Positions 7,891 through 16,999 of a stretch of DNA of 64,000 bases are shown in pieces. The notes under the pieces were generated by a model. That model made no database searches, was not told the origin of the DNA, and saw only the letters and a list, made by a program, of their open reading frames with translations. The position numbers were made by a program, and so were the translations under genes. The DNA is from Streptomyces sp. NBC_01478 (GTDB lineage Bacteria; Actinomycetota; Actinomycetes; Streptomycetales; Streptomycetaceae): the NCBI RefSeq assembly GCF_036227225.1, contig NZ_CP109444.1, positions 2,232,001 through 2,296,000 on the forward strand, in the 5' to 3' direction. How positions within the stretch are numbered: the stretch's first letter is position 1; each line of letters begins with the position of its first letter.

Positions 7891-8907
7891 ATGTGGCCAG
7901 GACAGCAGCCGCCCGGGGGCGAGCAGAACCCGCAGGACAACCCGTACCAGCAGCCGGGGTACCAACAGCCGAATCCGTATCAGCAGCCCGGCTACCAGCA
8001 GCCCAATCCCTATGGGCAGCAACCGCATTGGGGCGCTCCGGGTCCGGCGGGCGGACCGCAGCCGCCGCAGGGCGGGGGTGGCGGGAACCGGACGAAGCTG
8101 GTCGCGATCGTCGCCGCCACGGCCGTCGTCGTAGCCGCGGGGGTGACCGGTTTCCTGGTCCTGGGCGGCAACAAGGACGACAAGGCGGACGGCGGCAAGG
8201 ACACATCGAGCCGGTCGCCGTCGGCGTCCGCGGACCCGAGTGAGTCCTCCTCCGGTTCGGACGACAACCCGCGCGGCAACGAGACCGAGAAGGCGACGAT
8301 CGCGGGCTGGAAGGTCGTCGTCAACCAGAAGTACGGCACCGCGTTCGACGTCCCCGCCGACTGGGAGGTCGGCAAGCCGGGCACCTTCACCTTCTTCGAG
8401 GACGAGGTGAAGGGCGACGGCTCCCCGTACATCGGCTTCTCGGCGCCCGCCTATCTGAAGCAGAACTGGTGCGAGTCCGACGACGACAAGGACGGCACCA
8501 CGGAGACCTCGTCGCTGGCGTCCAGCGGCACCAAGGGCGAGGACGGCGCGAAGGACACGGCGAGCACCGCGCGCGGTGACGCGGCGGCGTTCGCGTTCGG
8601 TGGGTACACGGACCAGAAGGAATCGTCCAAGAAGTACCTGAAGATCGGCGCGGCGAAGTCGTACACGACGAAGTCGGGTGTCGCCGGCAGCGTCGCCACC
8701 TCCTACACGTCCGGCGTCCCGAAGTCCGGCAAGTGCTCCTCCGACGGCAAGGCGACCACCTTCGCCTTCAAGAACTCGGCGGACGACTTCGTCTCCTGGA
8801 CGCTCTACGGCGCGAAGGGCGTCAGCGAGGAGATCCCGGACGCGACGGTGCAGAAGATCCTCAGCACCGTACGGCTGCACGGGGACCCCACGGGCAGCAC
8901 GAGCTGA
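7891..8907 (+). CDS. Pro/Gln-rich single-pass membrane protein with extracytoplasmic domain
   Basis: The 338-residue protein starts with a low-complexity cytoplasmic arm made of near-identical repeats (YQQPGYQQPNP twice, with variants, residues 14-50). A single TM helix follows (VAIVAATAVVVAAGVTGFLVLG, about 70-92), then an acidic Ser-rich linker and a soluble outer domain starting at GWKVVVNQKYGTAFDVPADWEV with two Cys residues. This architecture is common in streptomycetes; the outer domain is a conserved family of unknown role. ATG 7891 lacks a ribosome binding site, but TAGGGT at 7877-7882 is placed so that transcription would start at or next to the ATG. Confidence 0.85.
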   Translation: MWPGQQPPGGEQNPQDNPYQQPGYQQPNPYQQPGYQQPNPYGQQPHWGAPGPAGGPQPPQGGGGGNRTKLVAIVAATAVVVAAGVTGFLVLGGNKDDKADGGKDTSSRSPSASADPSESSSGSDDNPRGNETEKATIAGWKVVVNQKYGTAFDVPADWEVGKPGTFTFFEDEVKGDGSPYIGFSAPAYLKQNWCESDDDKDGTTETSSLASSGTKGEDGAKDTASTARGDAAAFAFGGYTDQKESSKKYLKIGAAKSYTTKSGVAGSVATSYTSGVPKSGKCSSDGKATTFAFKNSADDFVSWTLYGAKGVSEEIPDATVQKILSTVRLHGDPTGSTS

Positions 8908-8958
8908 CGCGCCGGCTTTGCCCGTTGTCCGTTTGGCCGGATTCTGGCAGCAAACTGT

Positions 8959-8988
8959 TTGGCAGGCGGCGGCCCGGGCGGCGATAGT
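8959..8988 (+). promoter_or_regulatory. Promoter for a leaderless MFS gene
   Basis: TTGGCA (8959-8964) and GATAGT (8983-8988) are separated by 18 bases. The expected transcription start is about base 8995, which is exactly the GTG start codon of the MFS gene. No ribosome binding site is present. Confidence 0.6.
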
Positions 8989-8994
8989 CGGCCG

Positions 8995-10302
8995 GTGACC
9001 GTCACCCCCGCCTCCCGTCGACCGCACCGGCCCGACTGGGCGGGCCGCAACTACACCCTGCTGACCGCCGCCGCGGTGGCGACCGGACTCGGTGGCAACG
9101 GCGCGCTGATCGCCTCCGCGTTCGCGGTGCTGGACGCGGGCGGCGACAGCGGTGACGTGGGTCTGGTGGCCGCCTCGCGCACGCTGCCGCTGGTGGTGTT
9201 CCTGCTGATCAGCGGTGCGATCGCGGACCGGGTGCCGCGGCACCACGTGATGGTCGCGGCCAACGCCCTCAGCGGTGTGTCGCAGGCGGTCTTCGCGGTG
9301 CTCGTCCTGACCGGCGAGCCCCGACTGTGGCAGATGATGCTGCTGACCGCGCTGGGCGGCACCGGCCAGGCGTTCTTCGGCCCGGCGGCCGAGGGCATGC
9401 TGATGTCCACGGTGAGCGGCGAACAGGCGGGCCGGGCGTTCGCCGTGTTCCGGATGGCGATGCAGGGCGCGTCCCTGGGCGGCGCGGCTCTCGGCGGCGC
9501 GCTGGTCGCCGTGGTCGGCCCCGGCTGGGTGCTCGCGATCGACGCGGCGGCGTTCGCGGTCGCCGGGGCGCTGCGCTCCTTCCTCGACGTGAGCCACATC
9601 CCGCCACGCGCGCCGGGCGGCGGCATGCTCGCCGATCTCCGGGACGGCTGGCGGGAGTTCATCGGCCGGCCCTGGCTGTGGTCCATTGTCGTGGCGTTCT
9701 CCGTCGCCAACGCGGTCGTCGGCGCGGCGGACGCGGTCTACGGCCCGCTCGTCGCCCGTGACAGCCTCGGCGGTGCGGGCCCGTGGGGCCTGGCCCTGGC
9801 CGCGTTCGGCGCGGGCACGGTGGCCGGCGCCCTGCTGATGACCCGCTGGAAACCCCGCCGCCTGCTCCTCGCGGGCATGCTCGGCATCTTCCCGCTGGCC
9901 CTCCCGTCCGCCGCGCTCGCGGTACCGGTGCCGCTCGGCGTCCTGTTCGCGGTGATGTTCGTCGCGGGTGCGACGGTGGAGGTGTTCGGGGTGTCGTGGA
10001 TGACCGCCCTGCATCAGGAGATCCCCGAGGAGAAGCTCTCCCGGATCGCGGCCTACGACTGGTTCGGCTCGATCGCGCTGGTGCCGCTGGCCGCCGCGGC
10101 GGCGGGCCCGACGGAGTCGGCCTTCGGGCGTACGGCGGCGCTGTGGGGGTGCGCGGTCCTGGTCACAGTGGTCACGGGGGCGGTGCTGTGTGTGCCGGAG
10201 GTGCGGAACCTGCGGCGGCGCACAGGGGCGACACCACAGGAGGCGCTGGACGGCTCGACCGACTCAGCCGATACCGAATGCCCCGTTCGGGGGCACGGGT
10301 GA
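8995..10302 (+). CDS. MFS transporter, probable multidrug exporter
   Basis: A 435-residue major facilitator protein with about 12 TM segments. Loop 2-3 carries SGAIADRVPRHHVMVAANAL, the G-x-x-x-D-R motif A. The fold matches the MFS_3-type exporters (macrolide efflux/tetronasin-like). Substrate unknown. GTG 8995 is chosen because it coincides with the predicted transcription start, giving a leaderless mRNA. The last 39 bases overlap the 3' end of the convergent spermidine-synthase-like gene. Confidence 0.9.
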   Translation: MTVTPASRRPHRPDWAGRNYTLLTAAAVATGLGGNGALIASAFAVLDAGGDSGDVGLVAASRTLPLVVFLLISGAIADRVPRHHVMVAANALSGVSQAVFAVLVLTGEPRLWQMMLLTALGGTGQAFFGPAAEGMLMSTVSGEQAGRAFAVFRMAMQGASLGGAALGGALVAVVGPGWVLAIDAAAFAVAGALRSFLDVSHIPPRAPGGGMLADLRDGWREFIGRPWLWSIVVAFSVANAVVGAADAVYGPLVARDSLGGAGPWGLALAAFGAGTVAGALLMTRWKPRRLLLAGMLGIFPLALPSAALAVPVPLGVLFAVMFVAGATVEVFGVSWMTALHQEIPEEKLSRIAAYDWFGSIALVPLAAAAAGPTESAFGRTAALWGCAVLVTVVTGAVLCVPEVRNLRRRTGATPQEALDGSTDSADTECPVRGHG

Positions 10303-11127
10303 CGGCACGGCGTCCTCGTCACGGACCGGCCGCGCACCGCCGATGAACTCCCTGAGCGCGGGCCCGTGTTCGAGCCGGGCCGGGAACACGTCGGAGGCCA
10401 CGAGCCGGGTCAGCGCCGCCGCGTCGATCGGGTGGTGCGCGGCGACGAGCACCGTGTTGCCGAAGCGGCGTCCGCGCAGGACGCCCGGTTCCGCGATCAG
10501 CGCCAGTTCCTGGAACACCGTGCCGAACGTGGCGAGTTGAGCCCGCAGGAAGGCGAAGGGCGCGGCGTCCGCGAGGTTGGCGAGGTAGACGCCGTCGGCG
10601 CGCAGGACCCGTTCGGCCTCGCGGGCGTACGCCACGGAGGTGAGATGCGCCGGGACCCGTGAACCGCCGAAGACATCGGCGACGACCACATCCGCCGAAC
10701 CGTCCGGCGCCGCCTCCACCCAGGCGCGGGCATCGGCTCCGTGCACGGTGACGCCGGCGCCGTCCGGCAAGGGCAGGTGCTCGGTGACCAGTTCCAGCAG
10801 CCCCCGGTCGGCCTCGACCACGTCCTGCCGCGAGCCGGGCCGGGTCGCCGCGACATACCGGGGCAGCGTGAGGGCCCCACCGCCCAGGTGCAGCACGTCC
10901 AGCGGGCGGCCCGGTTCCGCGACCGTGTCCAGCACATGCCCGAGCCGCCGTGTGTACTCGAACTCCAGATGCGTCGGCGCGTCCAGGTCCACATAGGACT
11001 GCGGCGCCCCGTCGACGGTCAGCAGCCAGGCCCGCGCCCGGTCCACGTCGGGCATGAGTCTGGCGACCCCGTGATCGACGTCCCGGATCACGGGTATCGG
11101 CTCGTTGACGGGTAGTGGCTCGTTCAC
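10264..11127 (-). CDS. Spermidine-synthase-like methyltransferase-fold protein
   Basis: The 287-residue protein has the Rossmann core of the polyamine synthase family: VLHLGGGALTLPRYVAA (cofactor loop), DVVEADRGLLELV, then DVVVADVFGGSRVPAHL. The catalytic Asp pair of true aminopropyltransferases is not evident, and the N-terminal beta domain is short. Such soluble proteins are common in actinobacteria and their substrate is unknown. It lies 37 bases downstream of the patatin gene on the same strand, probably in one transcript. GTG 11127 is the first good start. Confidence 0.85.
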   Translation of the reverse strand: MNEPLPVNEPIPVIRDVDHGVARLMPDVDRARAWLLTVDGAPQSYVDLDAPTHLEFEYTRRLGHVLDTVAEPGRPLDVLHLGGGALTLPRYVAATRPGSRQDVVEADRGLLELVTEHLPLPDGAGVTVHGADARAWVEAAPDGSADVVVADVFGGSRVPAHLTSVAYAREAERVLRADGVYLANLADAAPFAFLRAQLATFGTVFQELALIAEPGVLRGRRFGNTVLVAAHHPIDAAALTRLVASDVFPARLEHGPALREFIGGARPVRDEDAVPSPVPPNGAFGIG

Positions 11128-11164
11128 AGGCCCATTGTGCCGGGGTGGTGGGGTGGGGGTGGGT

Positions 11165-12013
11165 TCACCCCGGCAGGCCGGACCCCCAGACCTCCCCCAC
11201 CTCCGCCACATGCGCCGACGCCTGTTCCCGCCCCGCCCGCGCCGCGGCCGCCCGTATCGACGGGTCGAGCAGATTGCGGCCGAAGGCCTGTTTCGCTTCC
11301 GGGGAGGGTGAGACGACGACCGCGCGGGCGCCCTGCTCCGTGAGGCGCCGGGCCTGGGTCGCCGCCGATACCAGGGGGCCGCCCCCGAGGGTCATCGGAG
11401 CGAGGACGACGACCTGGTCGTAGCCCTCGGCGAGCTGCGCGTTGGCCGGTGAGTGGATGCCGCCGTCGATCCACCGGCGGTCCTCGATGGTGACCGGGGG
11501 CCACACCCCGGGGACCGCGCAGCTCGCGGCGACGGCGTCGCCCAGGGACACCCCGCTGTCCTTGTCGAAGACCCGCAGTTCACCGGTGACCGTGTCGACG
11601 GCGGTGAGGCGCAACGCGCGCTCGGGCCACTCCGGTGACACGAGCCGCGTCTCGATCGCCGCGCGCCGGGCCGCCGCGGGGGGTGTCCTGGCGGCGAGTG
11701 CCATCCGGCCGATCTTCCGCCCGTACGCCTCGGGAGTCCGGGCGGACACGGTCGCCCACACGAAGCGGAGCATCAGGCTCTTGCCGAGTCGGGCGGCGAT
11801 CTCGCCCTCGGGTGCGGCGAGTTGACGCTCGTAGACCTCCTTGAGCGTGCTCGCCCGCATCTGGGCCCCGACGGCCGAACCCGCCGATGTGCCGATCACG
11901 ACATCGGCGTCGGAGAGATCGACGCCGGCCTCACCCAACCCGTACAGCACCCCCGCCATCCAGCCGATCCCACTGCTGCCCCCGCCACCCAGCACAAGTG
12001 CCTTGCCCGCCAT
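11165..12013 (-). CDS. Patatin-like phospholipase
   Basis: A 282-residue patatin-family lipid hydrolase. The oxyanion loop LVLGGGGSSGIGWMAG begins at residue 6, the nucleophile motif GTSAGS (G-x-S-x-G) follows near residue 50, and the catalytic Asp is in WIDGGIHS near residue 185. All three family signatures are intact, so Ser/Asp dyad activity is expected. No signal peptide, so it acts in the cytoplasm. ATG 12013 has GGTGGGAG just upstream. Confidence 0.92.
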   Translation of the reverse strand: MAGKALVLGGGGSSGIGWMAGVLYGLGEAGVDLSDADVVIGTSAGSAVGAQMRASTLKEVYERQLAAPEGEIAARLGKSLMLRFVWATVSARTPEAYGRKIGRMALAARTPPAAARRAAIETRLVSPEWPERALRLTAVDTVTGELRVFDKDSGVSLGDAVAASCAVPGVWPPVTIEDRRWIDGGIHSPANAQLAEGYDQVVVLAPMTLGGGPLVSAATQARRLTEQGARAVVVSPSPEAKQAFGRNLLDPSIRAAAARAGREQASAHVAEVGEVWGSGLPG

Positions 12014-12144
12014 GGTGCTCCCACCTTTCCCGCGCCCTCGCCACAACTGCCGCCGCGATCAAGTCTTGCGCACGGCACTGACAATCGCGGATACGCGTAC
12101 GCGCCCCCGGCTTCGGACAGCCGAGATCGCGCGCCCGGACACGG

Positions 12145-12176
12145 AAAAGGTGCCCGCCCCCGAAGGGACGGGCACC
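12145..12176 (-). terminator. Rho-independent terminator of the EF-Tu gene
   Basis: On the minus strand a 12-pair stem with one mismatch closes a TTCG tetraloop and is followed by TTTT, a classical terminator. It begins nine bases after the EF-Tu stop codon. Confidence 0.9.
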
Positions 12177-12184
12177 CACCCCGC

Positions 12185-13354
12185 TCAGCCGACCTCCGTC
12201 ACCGTCCCGGCCCCGACCGTCCGGCCGCCCTCGCGGATCGCGAAGCCGAGCCCCGGCTCCAGCGGGACCTCACGGCCCAGCTCGACCGACATCGTGACGG
12301 TGTCGCCGGGGCGCGCGACCGCCGTCTCGCCGAGGTCGATGTCACCGACCACATCCGCGGTACGGATGTAGAACTGCGGCCGGTAACCGGTCGACACCGC
12401 CGTCGTACGGCCGCCCTCGCGGGCCGACAGGACGTACACCTGCGCCGAGAAGCGGCGGCTGGGTACGACGCTGCCGGGCGCCGCGACGATGTGCCCGCGA
12501 CGGACCGCGTCGCGTGGGACACCGCGCAGCAACAGCGCCACGCTGTCGCCGGCCTGCGCCTCCGCCATGGGCTTGCCGAAGGTCTCCAGGCCGGTGACCA
12601 CCGTGTCGACGGCGGCCCCGAGCACTTCGATCCGGTCGCCCACCCGGACCGTGCCGCGCTCGATCGCACCGGTGACGACGGTCCCGCGCCCGGTGATCGT
12701 GAGCACGTTCTCGACCGGCAACAGGAACGGCGCGTCGAGATACCGCTCGGGCATGGGCACATACGTGTCCACGGCGTCGAGCAGCGCGTCGATCGACGCC
12801 TCCCAACGGGGGTCCCCCTCAAGGGCCTTGAGGCCGGACACCCGTACGACGGGCACGGAGTCGCCGCCGTAGCCGTTCACGGTGAGCAGTTCGCGGACCT
12901 CCAGCTCGACCAGGTCGGTGAGCTCGTCATCGCCCGCGTCGGCCTTGTTGAGCGCGACCACGATGTGGTCGACGCCCACCTGCCGGGCGAGCAGCACGTG
13001 TTCGGCGGTCTGCGGCATGATCCCGTCGAGCGCGGAGACGACGAGGATCGCCCCGTCGAGCTGCGCGGCCCCGGTGACCATGTTCTTGACGTAGTCGGCG
13101 TGGCCCGGCATGTCCACGTGCGCGTAGTGCCGGGTGTCCGTCTCGTACTCGACGTGCGCGATGTTGATGGTGATGCCGCGCGCGGCCTCCTCCGGCGCCC
13201 GGTCGATCCGGTCGAACGGTACGAAGGTGGACGCGCCGCGCTCGGCAAGGACCTTGGTGATGGCGGCGGTCAGGGTGGTCTTACCGTGGTCGACGTGACC
13301 CATGGTGCCGATGTTCAGATGCGGTTTCGTGCGGACGTATGCCGTTTTGGACAT
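12185..13354 (-). CDS. tuf3: Elongation factor Tu paralogue, tuf3 type
   Basis: GTPase that carries aminoacyl-tRNA to the ribosome. All EF-Tu elements are present in 389 residues: P-loop GHVDHGKT (19-26), switch region [21 protein letters not shown] and the C-terminal [10 protein letters not shown]. It is clearly divergent from housekeeping EF-Tu: the usual DCPGH is DMPGH, and the region after NKAD is altered (AGDDELTDL). It stands alone, not with rpsG-fusA as tuf1 does. This matches the third EF-Tu gene known in S. coelicolor and S. ramocissimus, expressed under special conditions. GAGG precedes the ATG; a strong terminator follows. Confidence 0.92.
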   Translation of the reverse strand: MSKTAYVRTKPHLNIGTMGHVDHGKTTLTAAITKVLAERGASTFVPFDRIDRAPEEAARGITINIAHVEYETDTRHYAHVDMPGHADYVKNMVTGAAQLDGAILVVSALDGIMPQTAEHVLLARQVGVDHIVVALNKADAGDDELTDLVELEVRELLTVNGYGGDSVPVVRVSGLKALEGDPRWEASIDALLDAVDTYVPMPERYLDAPFLLPVENVLTITGRGTVVTGAIERGTVRVGDRIEVLGAAVDTVVTGLETFGKPMAEAQAGDSVALLLRGVPRDAVRRGHIVAAPGSVVPSRRFSAQVYVLSAREGGRTTAVSTGYRPQFYIRTADVVGDIDLGETAVARPGDTVTMSVELGREVPLEPGLGFAIREGGRTVGAGTVTEVG

Positions 13355-13464
13355 GGCGGTACCTCGAAGCCTCTCCAGAGGTGAAAAGCCCAGTGGTGAA
13401 AAACGGGACCCCGAGGACTCGCCGACCCTCCCCCTGCGGGGTCCGCCGGACGATCCGGAGAGGG

Positions 13465-13578
13465 TCAGCTTCGGGCGCCGTCGACTGCGGCGACGAGTGT
13501 GGGAACGGCAGCCTTCGGGGCATCCGCGACCGCGGATGCTGCGAGGTGGAAGGCGTACCGGAACATGAGGCCGATCAT
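13465..13578 (-). CDS. Candidate 37-residue peptide between alkD-like gene and tuf3
   Basis: An ATG at 13578 opens a 38-codon frame with high third-position GC, giving an Ala-rich, probably helical peptide ([20 protein letters not shown] at its start). No clear ribosome binding site is seen. It lies 47 bases downstream of the AlkD-type gene and upstream of tuf3 on the same strand. It may be a small gene or noise. Confidence 0.3.
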   Translation of the reverse strand: MIGLMFRYAFHLAASAVADAPKAAVPTLVAAVDGARS

Positions 13579-13625
13579 TGCCGACGCTTTGCCCTGCGTC
13601 GAACGATTTATCAGTACGTGGGACG

Positions 13626-14348
13626 TCAGGCGCCGATGTTCTTCAACGCCTCGCGCACCGACAGCGGCGCGAACCGCCCCTTCTCCCGGGCCAGGAAGCC
13701 CCGTACCGCCTCCGGGTCCGTCCAGGCGTACTCCCGCAGGCACCAGCCGATGGCCTTGCGGATGAAGAAATCGGGGTGTCCGGACTGGCGCAGGCAGTAC
13801 GCGAAGAGGCGTTCGGTGTCGGTGCGCTCCTTGTAGCGCAGTTGGTGGAGCAGGGCCGTACGGGCCACCCACAGGTCGTCGTCCGCGATCCACGCGTCCA
13901 TGTCGGCCGTCAGCTTCGGATCGGCGGAGACCAGGCCTCCCACTACGTGGGAGGCGAGTGCGTCGACGGTGTCCCACCAGGGGACCGTCGAGACGAGATG
14001 GCGCGCGACCGGCAGGAAGCCGGACGTGCAGTGCCTCACATGGCGGCGCAGGTAGTCCACCGCGAAGTACTGGTACTCCCGCTCCGGCAGTTCCCAGCAG
14101 CGCAGGGCGATCGCGGTGCAGTCGGCCTCGTCGGGGCGGGGTGTGCCCTCCAGGACCGTGCGGGACAAAGCCCTGCGTACGGGGGTGGTGAGGCCCAGGA
14201 AGGGCGCCACGTCCTTCATGTACGCCCGCATGGGCACGGCCCGCTCCGGGTCGGCCGCGGCGCCGTACGTGGCGGTGAGCCGCTCCAGCACGGTGTCCGC
14301 GAGAACGCTGCCCGGCACCCGCGCGGTGCCCGCACCTGTGACGCTCAT
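13626..14348 (-). CDS. AlkD-type DNA glycosylase (DNA alkylation repair)
   Basis: A 240-residue all-helical HEAT-like repeat protein of the AlkD family, which removes positively charged alkylated purines without base flipping. The diagnostic WWDTVD segment, carrying the catalytic Asp and an active-site Trp, is present, as are [15 protein letters not shown] and [19 protein letters not shown]. Length is standard. ATG 14348 is used; ATG 14360 is also possible. Divergent from the TVP38 gene with about 50 bases between them. Confidence 0.93.
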   Translation of the reverse strand: MSVTGAGTARVPGSVLADTVLERLTATYGAAADPERAVPMRAYMKDVAPFLGLTTPVRRALSRTVLEGTPRPDEADCTAIALRCWELPEREYQYFAVDYLRRHVRHCTSGFLPVARHLVSTVPWWDTVDALASHVVGGLVSADPKLTADMDAWIADDDLWVARTALLHQLRYKERTDTERLFAYCLRQSGHPDFFIRKAIGWCLREYAWTDPEAVRGFLAREKGRFAPLSVREALKNIGA

Positions 14349-14398
14349 GAGACGAACCATACGGCGATCACATACACAGGTCGGTTAGTGTCGCCGAC

Positions 14399-15220
14399 AT
14401 GCTCGCCGATGCCGCCACCGCCTCTGGGGGCACCCGAACGGCCACTCCCCAGGCCACTGCGCAGATCACTGGCGCGGAGCTCGCCGCAGTCGTGGCCGTC
14501 CCCGCGGCTGTGCCCGTCGGGGCTCTGCCGCCCGTCGTCCCGACCGGCTTCACCGCGCGCTGCACGAGAGCCCTGCTCTCACCGTGGTCGCGGCTGTCGC
14601 TGCTGCTCGTCCTGCTCGCCGGGGCGGCGTCGACCGTGCTGCTCTTCCACCCGCAGAGACTCCTCTCCGACGGCTGGCCGCCCCAACTCGGCGGCGCCAT
14701 GGCCGCGTTGGTGTTCGCGGCGGCGTACGGCCTGTGCAGCGTGGCGTTCGTGCCGCGCCCTCTGCTGAACCTCGCGGCAGGCGCGCTGTTCGGCTCCCAA
14801 CTGGGCACCGCCTCGGCGCTCGCGGGCACGGTGCTCGGCGCCGCGATCTCCTTCGGCCTGGGACGGGTGCTGGGCCAGGACGCCCTGCGCCCGCTGCTGC
14901 GGGGCCGGTGGCTGAAGGCGGCGGACGGCCAGCTCAGCAGGCACGGCTTCCGTTCGATGATGGCGGCACGGCTCTTCCCGGGCCTGCCGTTCTGGGGCGT
15001 GAACTACTGCGCCGCAGTCTCCCGTATGCGCTGGATGCCGTTCCTGCTCGCGACGGCGCTCGGTTCGCTCCCGAACACCGCTGCGTACGTCGTCGCCGGG
15101 GCCCGCGCCTCCAGCCCCACGTCGCCGGCCTTCCTGATCGCGATGGCCTGCATCGCCCTGCCGGCCCTGGGCGGCGCGGTGGTGGCCTGGCGCAAGCGCC
15201 ACCACCTGCGGGGCGTCTGA
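14399..15220 (+). CDS. TVP38/TMEM64-family (DedA-like) membrane protein
   Basis: The 273-residue integral membrane protein has about six hydrophobic segments. The VTT core is marked by VPRPLLNLAAGALFG and the signature ARLFPGLPFWGVNYCAAVSRM, where the R-x-x-P-x-x-P-F pattern is typical. The N-terminus is a 55-residue Ala/Pro-rich extension. DedA-family members act in lipid flipping and membrane homeostasis. TAGTGT at 14385-14390 would place the transcript start one or two bases before the ATG; no ribosome binding site is seen, so it may be leaderless. Confidence 0.88.
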   Translation: MLADAATASGGTRTATPQATAQITGAELAAVVAVPAAVPVGALPPVVPTGFTARCTRALLSPWSRLSLLLVLLAGAASTVLLFHPQRLLSDGWPPQLGGAMAALVFAAAYGLCSVAFVPRPLLNLAAGALFGSQLGTASALAGTVLGAAISFGLGRVLGQDALRPLLRGRWLKAADGQLSRHGFRSMMAARLFPGLPFWGVNYCAAVSRMRWMPFLLATALGSLPNTAAYVVAGARASSPTSPAFLIAMACIALPALGGAVVAWRKRHHLRGV

Positions 15221-15233
15221 ACGACCGGGCGCG

Positions 15234-16403
15234 TCAGACGGCTTCGAGGATCATCGCGTTGGCGAGGCCGCCCGCCTCGCACATCGTCTGCAGCCCGTAG
15301 CGCGCCCCGCGGTCCCGCATCGCGTGCACCAGTGTGGTCGTCAACCGGGTCCCGCTCGCCCCGAGCGGATGGCCGATCGCGATGGCCCCGCCGTGCACGT
15401 TCACCTTGGCGAGATCCGCGCCCGTCTCCTGCTGCCAGGCCAGAACGACACTGGAGAACGCCTCGTTGACCTCGAACAGGTCGATGTCGTCGAGGGTGAG
15501 CGAGGCCCTGCGCAGCACCTTCTCGGTGGCCGGGATGACGCCGGTGAGCATGAGCAGCGGGTCGGAGCCGGTCACGGCGAAGCTGTGCAGCCGAGCCAGC
15601 GGGCGCAGGCCGAGACGGGCCGCCGTATCGCTGGACGTGATCAGGACGGCGGAGGCTCCGTCGTTGATCGGGCTGGAGTTGCCGGCGGTGATGTTCCACT
15701 CGATCTGCGGGAAGCGCTCGGCGTACGTCGGGTCGTAGAAGGCGGGCTTGAGGCCGCCCAGGATCTCGGGCGTGCTGCCGGGCCGTACGCACTCGTCGCG
15801 CGAGGCGCCCGCCAGGGGTGCCACCTGGGCGTCGAAGAGTCCCGCGTCCCAGGCGGTGGCCGCCTTCTGGTGCGAGGAGACCGCGAAGGCGTCCAACTGG
15901 TCGCGTGTCATCGACCACTTGGCGGCGATGAGTTCGGCGCTGATGCCCTGCGGGACGAGGCCCTCCGGGTAGCGTCCGGCGACTCCGGGGCCGAAGGGAT
16001 CCGTGCCGGGCAGCACGCTCGACCCCATCGGCACGCGCCCCATGGACTCCACTCCACAGGCCACGACCAGGTCGTACGCCCCGGAGATCACGCCCTGCGC
16101 CGCGAAATGAACAGCCTGCTGGGACGAACCGCACTGCCGGTCCACGGTGGTCGCGGGCACCGACTCCGGGAAGCCCGCCGACAGCACGGCCTGCCGGGTG
16201 ATGTTGACGGCCTGCTCACCGACCTGGGTGACCGTGCCGCCGATGACGTCGTCGATGACCGCCGGGTCGATCCCGGTGCGCTCGACGAGAGTGCGCAGGG
16301 TGTGCGAGAGGAGTTCCACGGGGTGGACCTGAGCGAGGGAGCCGTTCGGCTTGCCCTTGCCCACGGGGGTGCGTACGGCTTCGACGATCACTGCGTCACG
16401 CAT
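15234..16403 (-). CDS. Acetyl-CoA C-acyltransferase (thiolase)
   Basis: Thiolase of 389 residues that joins or splits acyl-CoA units in fatty acid oxidation. The nucleophile Cys91 is in RQCGSSQQAVHFAAQG, the C-terminal His motif is GHPLGASG, and the final Cys is in QTMCEAGG; all catalytic residues are intact. N-terminus RDAVIVEAVRTPVGKGKPNG is typical of FadA/FadI-type enzymes. ATG 16403 is chosen for its GGAGG eight bases upstream. Divergent from an HxlR regulator, with an inverted repeat between them that suggests control by that regulator. Confidence 0.94.
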   Translation of the reverse strand: MRDAVIVEAVRTPVGKGKPNGSLAQVHPVELLSHTLRTLVERTGIDPAVIDDVIGGTVTQVGEQAVNITRQAVLSAGFPESVPATTVDRQCGSSQQAVHFAAQGVISGAYDLVVACGVESMGRVPMGSSVLPGTDPFGPGVAGRYPEGLVPQGISAELIAAKWSMTRDQLDAFAVSSHQKAATAWDAGLFDAQVAPLAGASRDECVRPGSTPEILGGLKPAFYDPTYAERFPQIEWNITAGNSSPINDGASAVLITSSDTAARLGLRPLARLHSFAVTGSDPLLMLTGVIPATEKVLRRASLTLDDIDLFEVNEAFSSVVLAWQQETGADLAKVNVHGGAIAIGHPLGASGTRLTTTLVHAMRDRGARYGLQTMCEAGGLANAMILEAV

Positions 16404-16448
16404 GATGCGGGCCTCCAGGATGGCCACAAAGAACGACCAGAACTACCA

Positions 16449-16471
16449 GTGAGTAGGAAATCCAAACTCAC
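16449..16471. promoter_or_regulatory. Inverted repeat between thiolase and HxlR genes
   Basis: GTGAGT (16449-16454) and ACTCAC (16466-16471) are exact complements separated by 11 bases, about one helical turn. The site lies in the divergent promoter region and is the natural candidate for binding by the adjacent HxlR dimer. Confidence 0.5.
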
Positions 16472-16519
16472 CTTAACCCTGTCAGTTGGAAAAGCAAACC
16501 CTCCTCTAAAGTAGGTCCT

Positions 16520-16990
16520 ATGGCCGCCCTCAAAGACCCGCGCCCCTGCTCGATCGCCGACGCCCTCGCGCTCGTCGGCGAGAAGTACTCCCTGCTCGTC
16601 CTGCGGGAGGTGTGCCTCGGCAATCGCCGCTTCGACCAACTGGTCCGCAACATCGGCGCCCCGCGCGACGTCCTGGCCACCCGGCTGCGCCGTCTCGTCG
16701 ACGCCGGGATCCTGACCCGGCGGACCTACAGCGAGCACCCGCAACGCTTCGAGTACCGGCCCACGGAGGCAGGGCTCGAACTGGAGCCGGTCCTGATGAC
16801 CCTCATGGCGTGGGGCGACCGTCATCTCCGAAAAGATGACGACCGCCCCATGGTGATCGAGCACATCTGCGGCAACGAACTGGTCCCCGCCGTCACCTGC
16901 ACCGCCTGCGGCAACCCGGTCCGCCACGAGGACCTGACGGCTCACCCGCAGACACCCGGTTGGACGGTGACGGGCCCGGCAGCGGCCTGA
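16520..16990 (+). CDS. HxlR-family winged-helix regulator with C-terminal zinc-like motif
   Basis: A 156-residue MarR-like regulator of the HxlR family. The N-terminus has the family Cys (PCSIADALALVGEKYSLLVLREV), then the wHTH (LVRNIGAPRDVLATRLRRLVDAGILTRR). The C-terminal third is extra: ICGNELVPAVTCTACGNPVRHED has three Cys residues that could bind a metal or sense redox state. TTGGAA (16486) and TAAAGT (16507) lie just upstream with a short 15-base gap, suggesting a nearly leaderless transcript. Divergent to the thiolase it may regulate. Confidence 0.92.
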   Translation: MAALKDPRPCSIADALALVGEKYSLLVLREVCLGNRRFDQLVRNIGAPRDVLATRLRRLVDAGILTRRTYSEHPQRFEYRPTEAGLELEPVLMTLMAWGDRHLRKDDDRPMVIEHICGNELVPAVTCTACGNPVRHEDLTAHPQTPGWTVTGPAAA

Positions 16991-16999
16991 GATCCGGAC

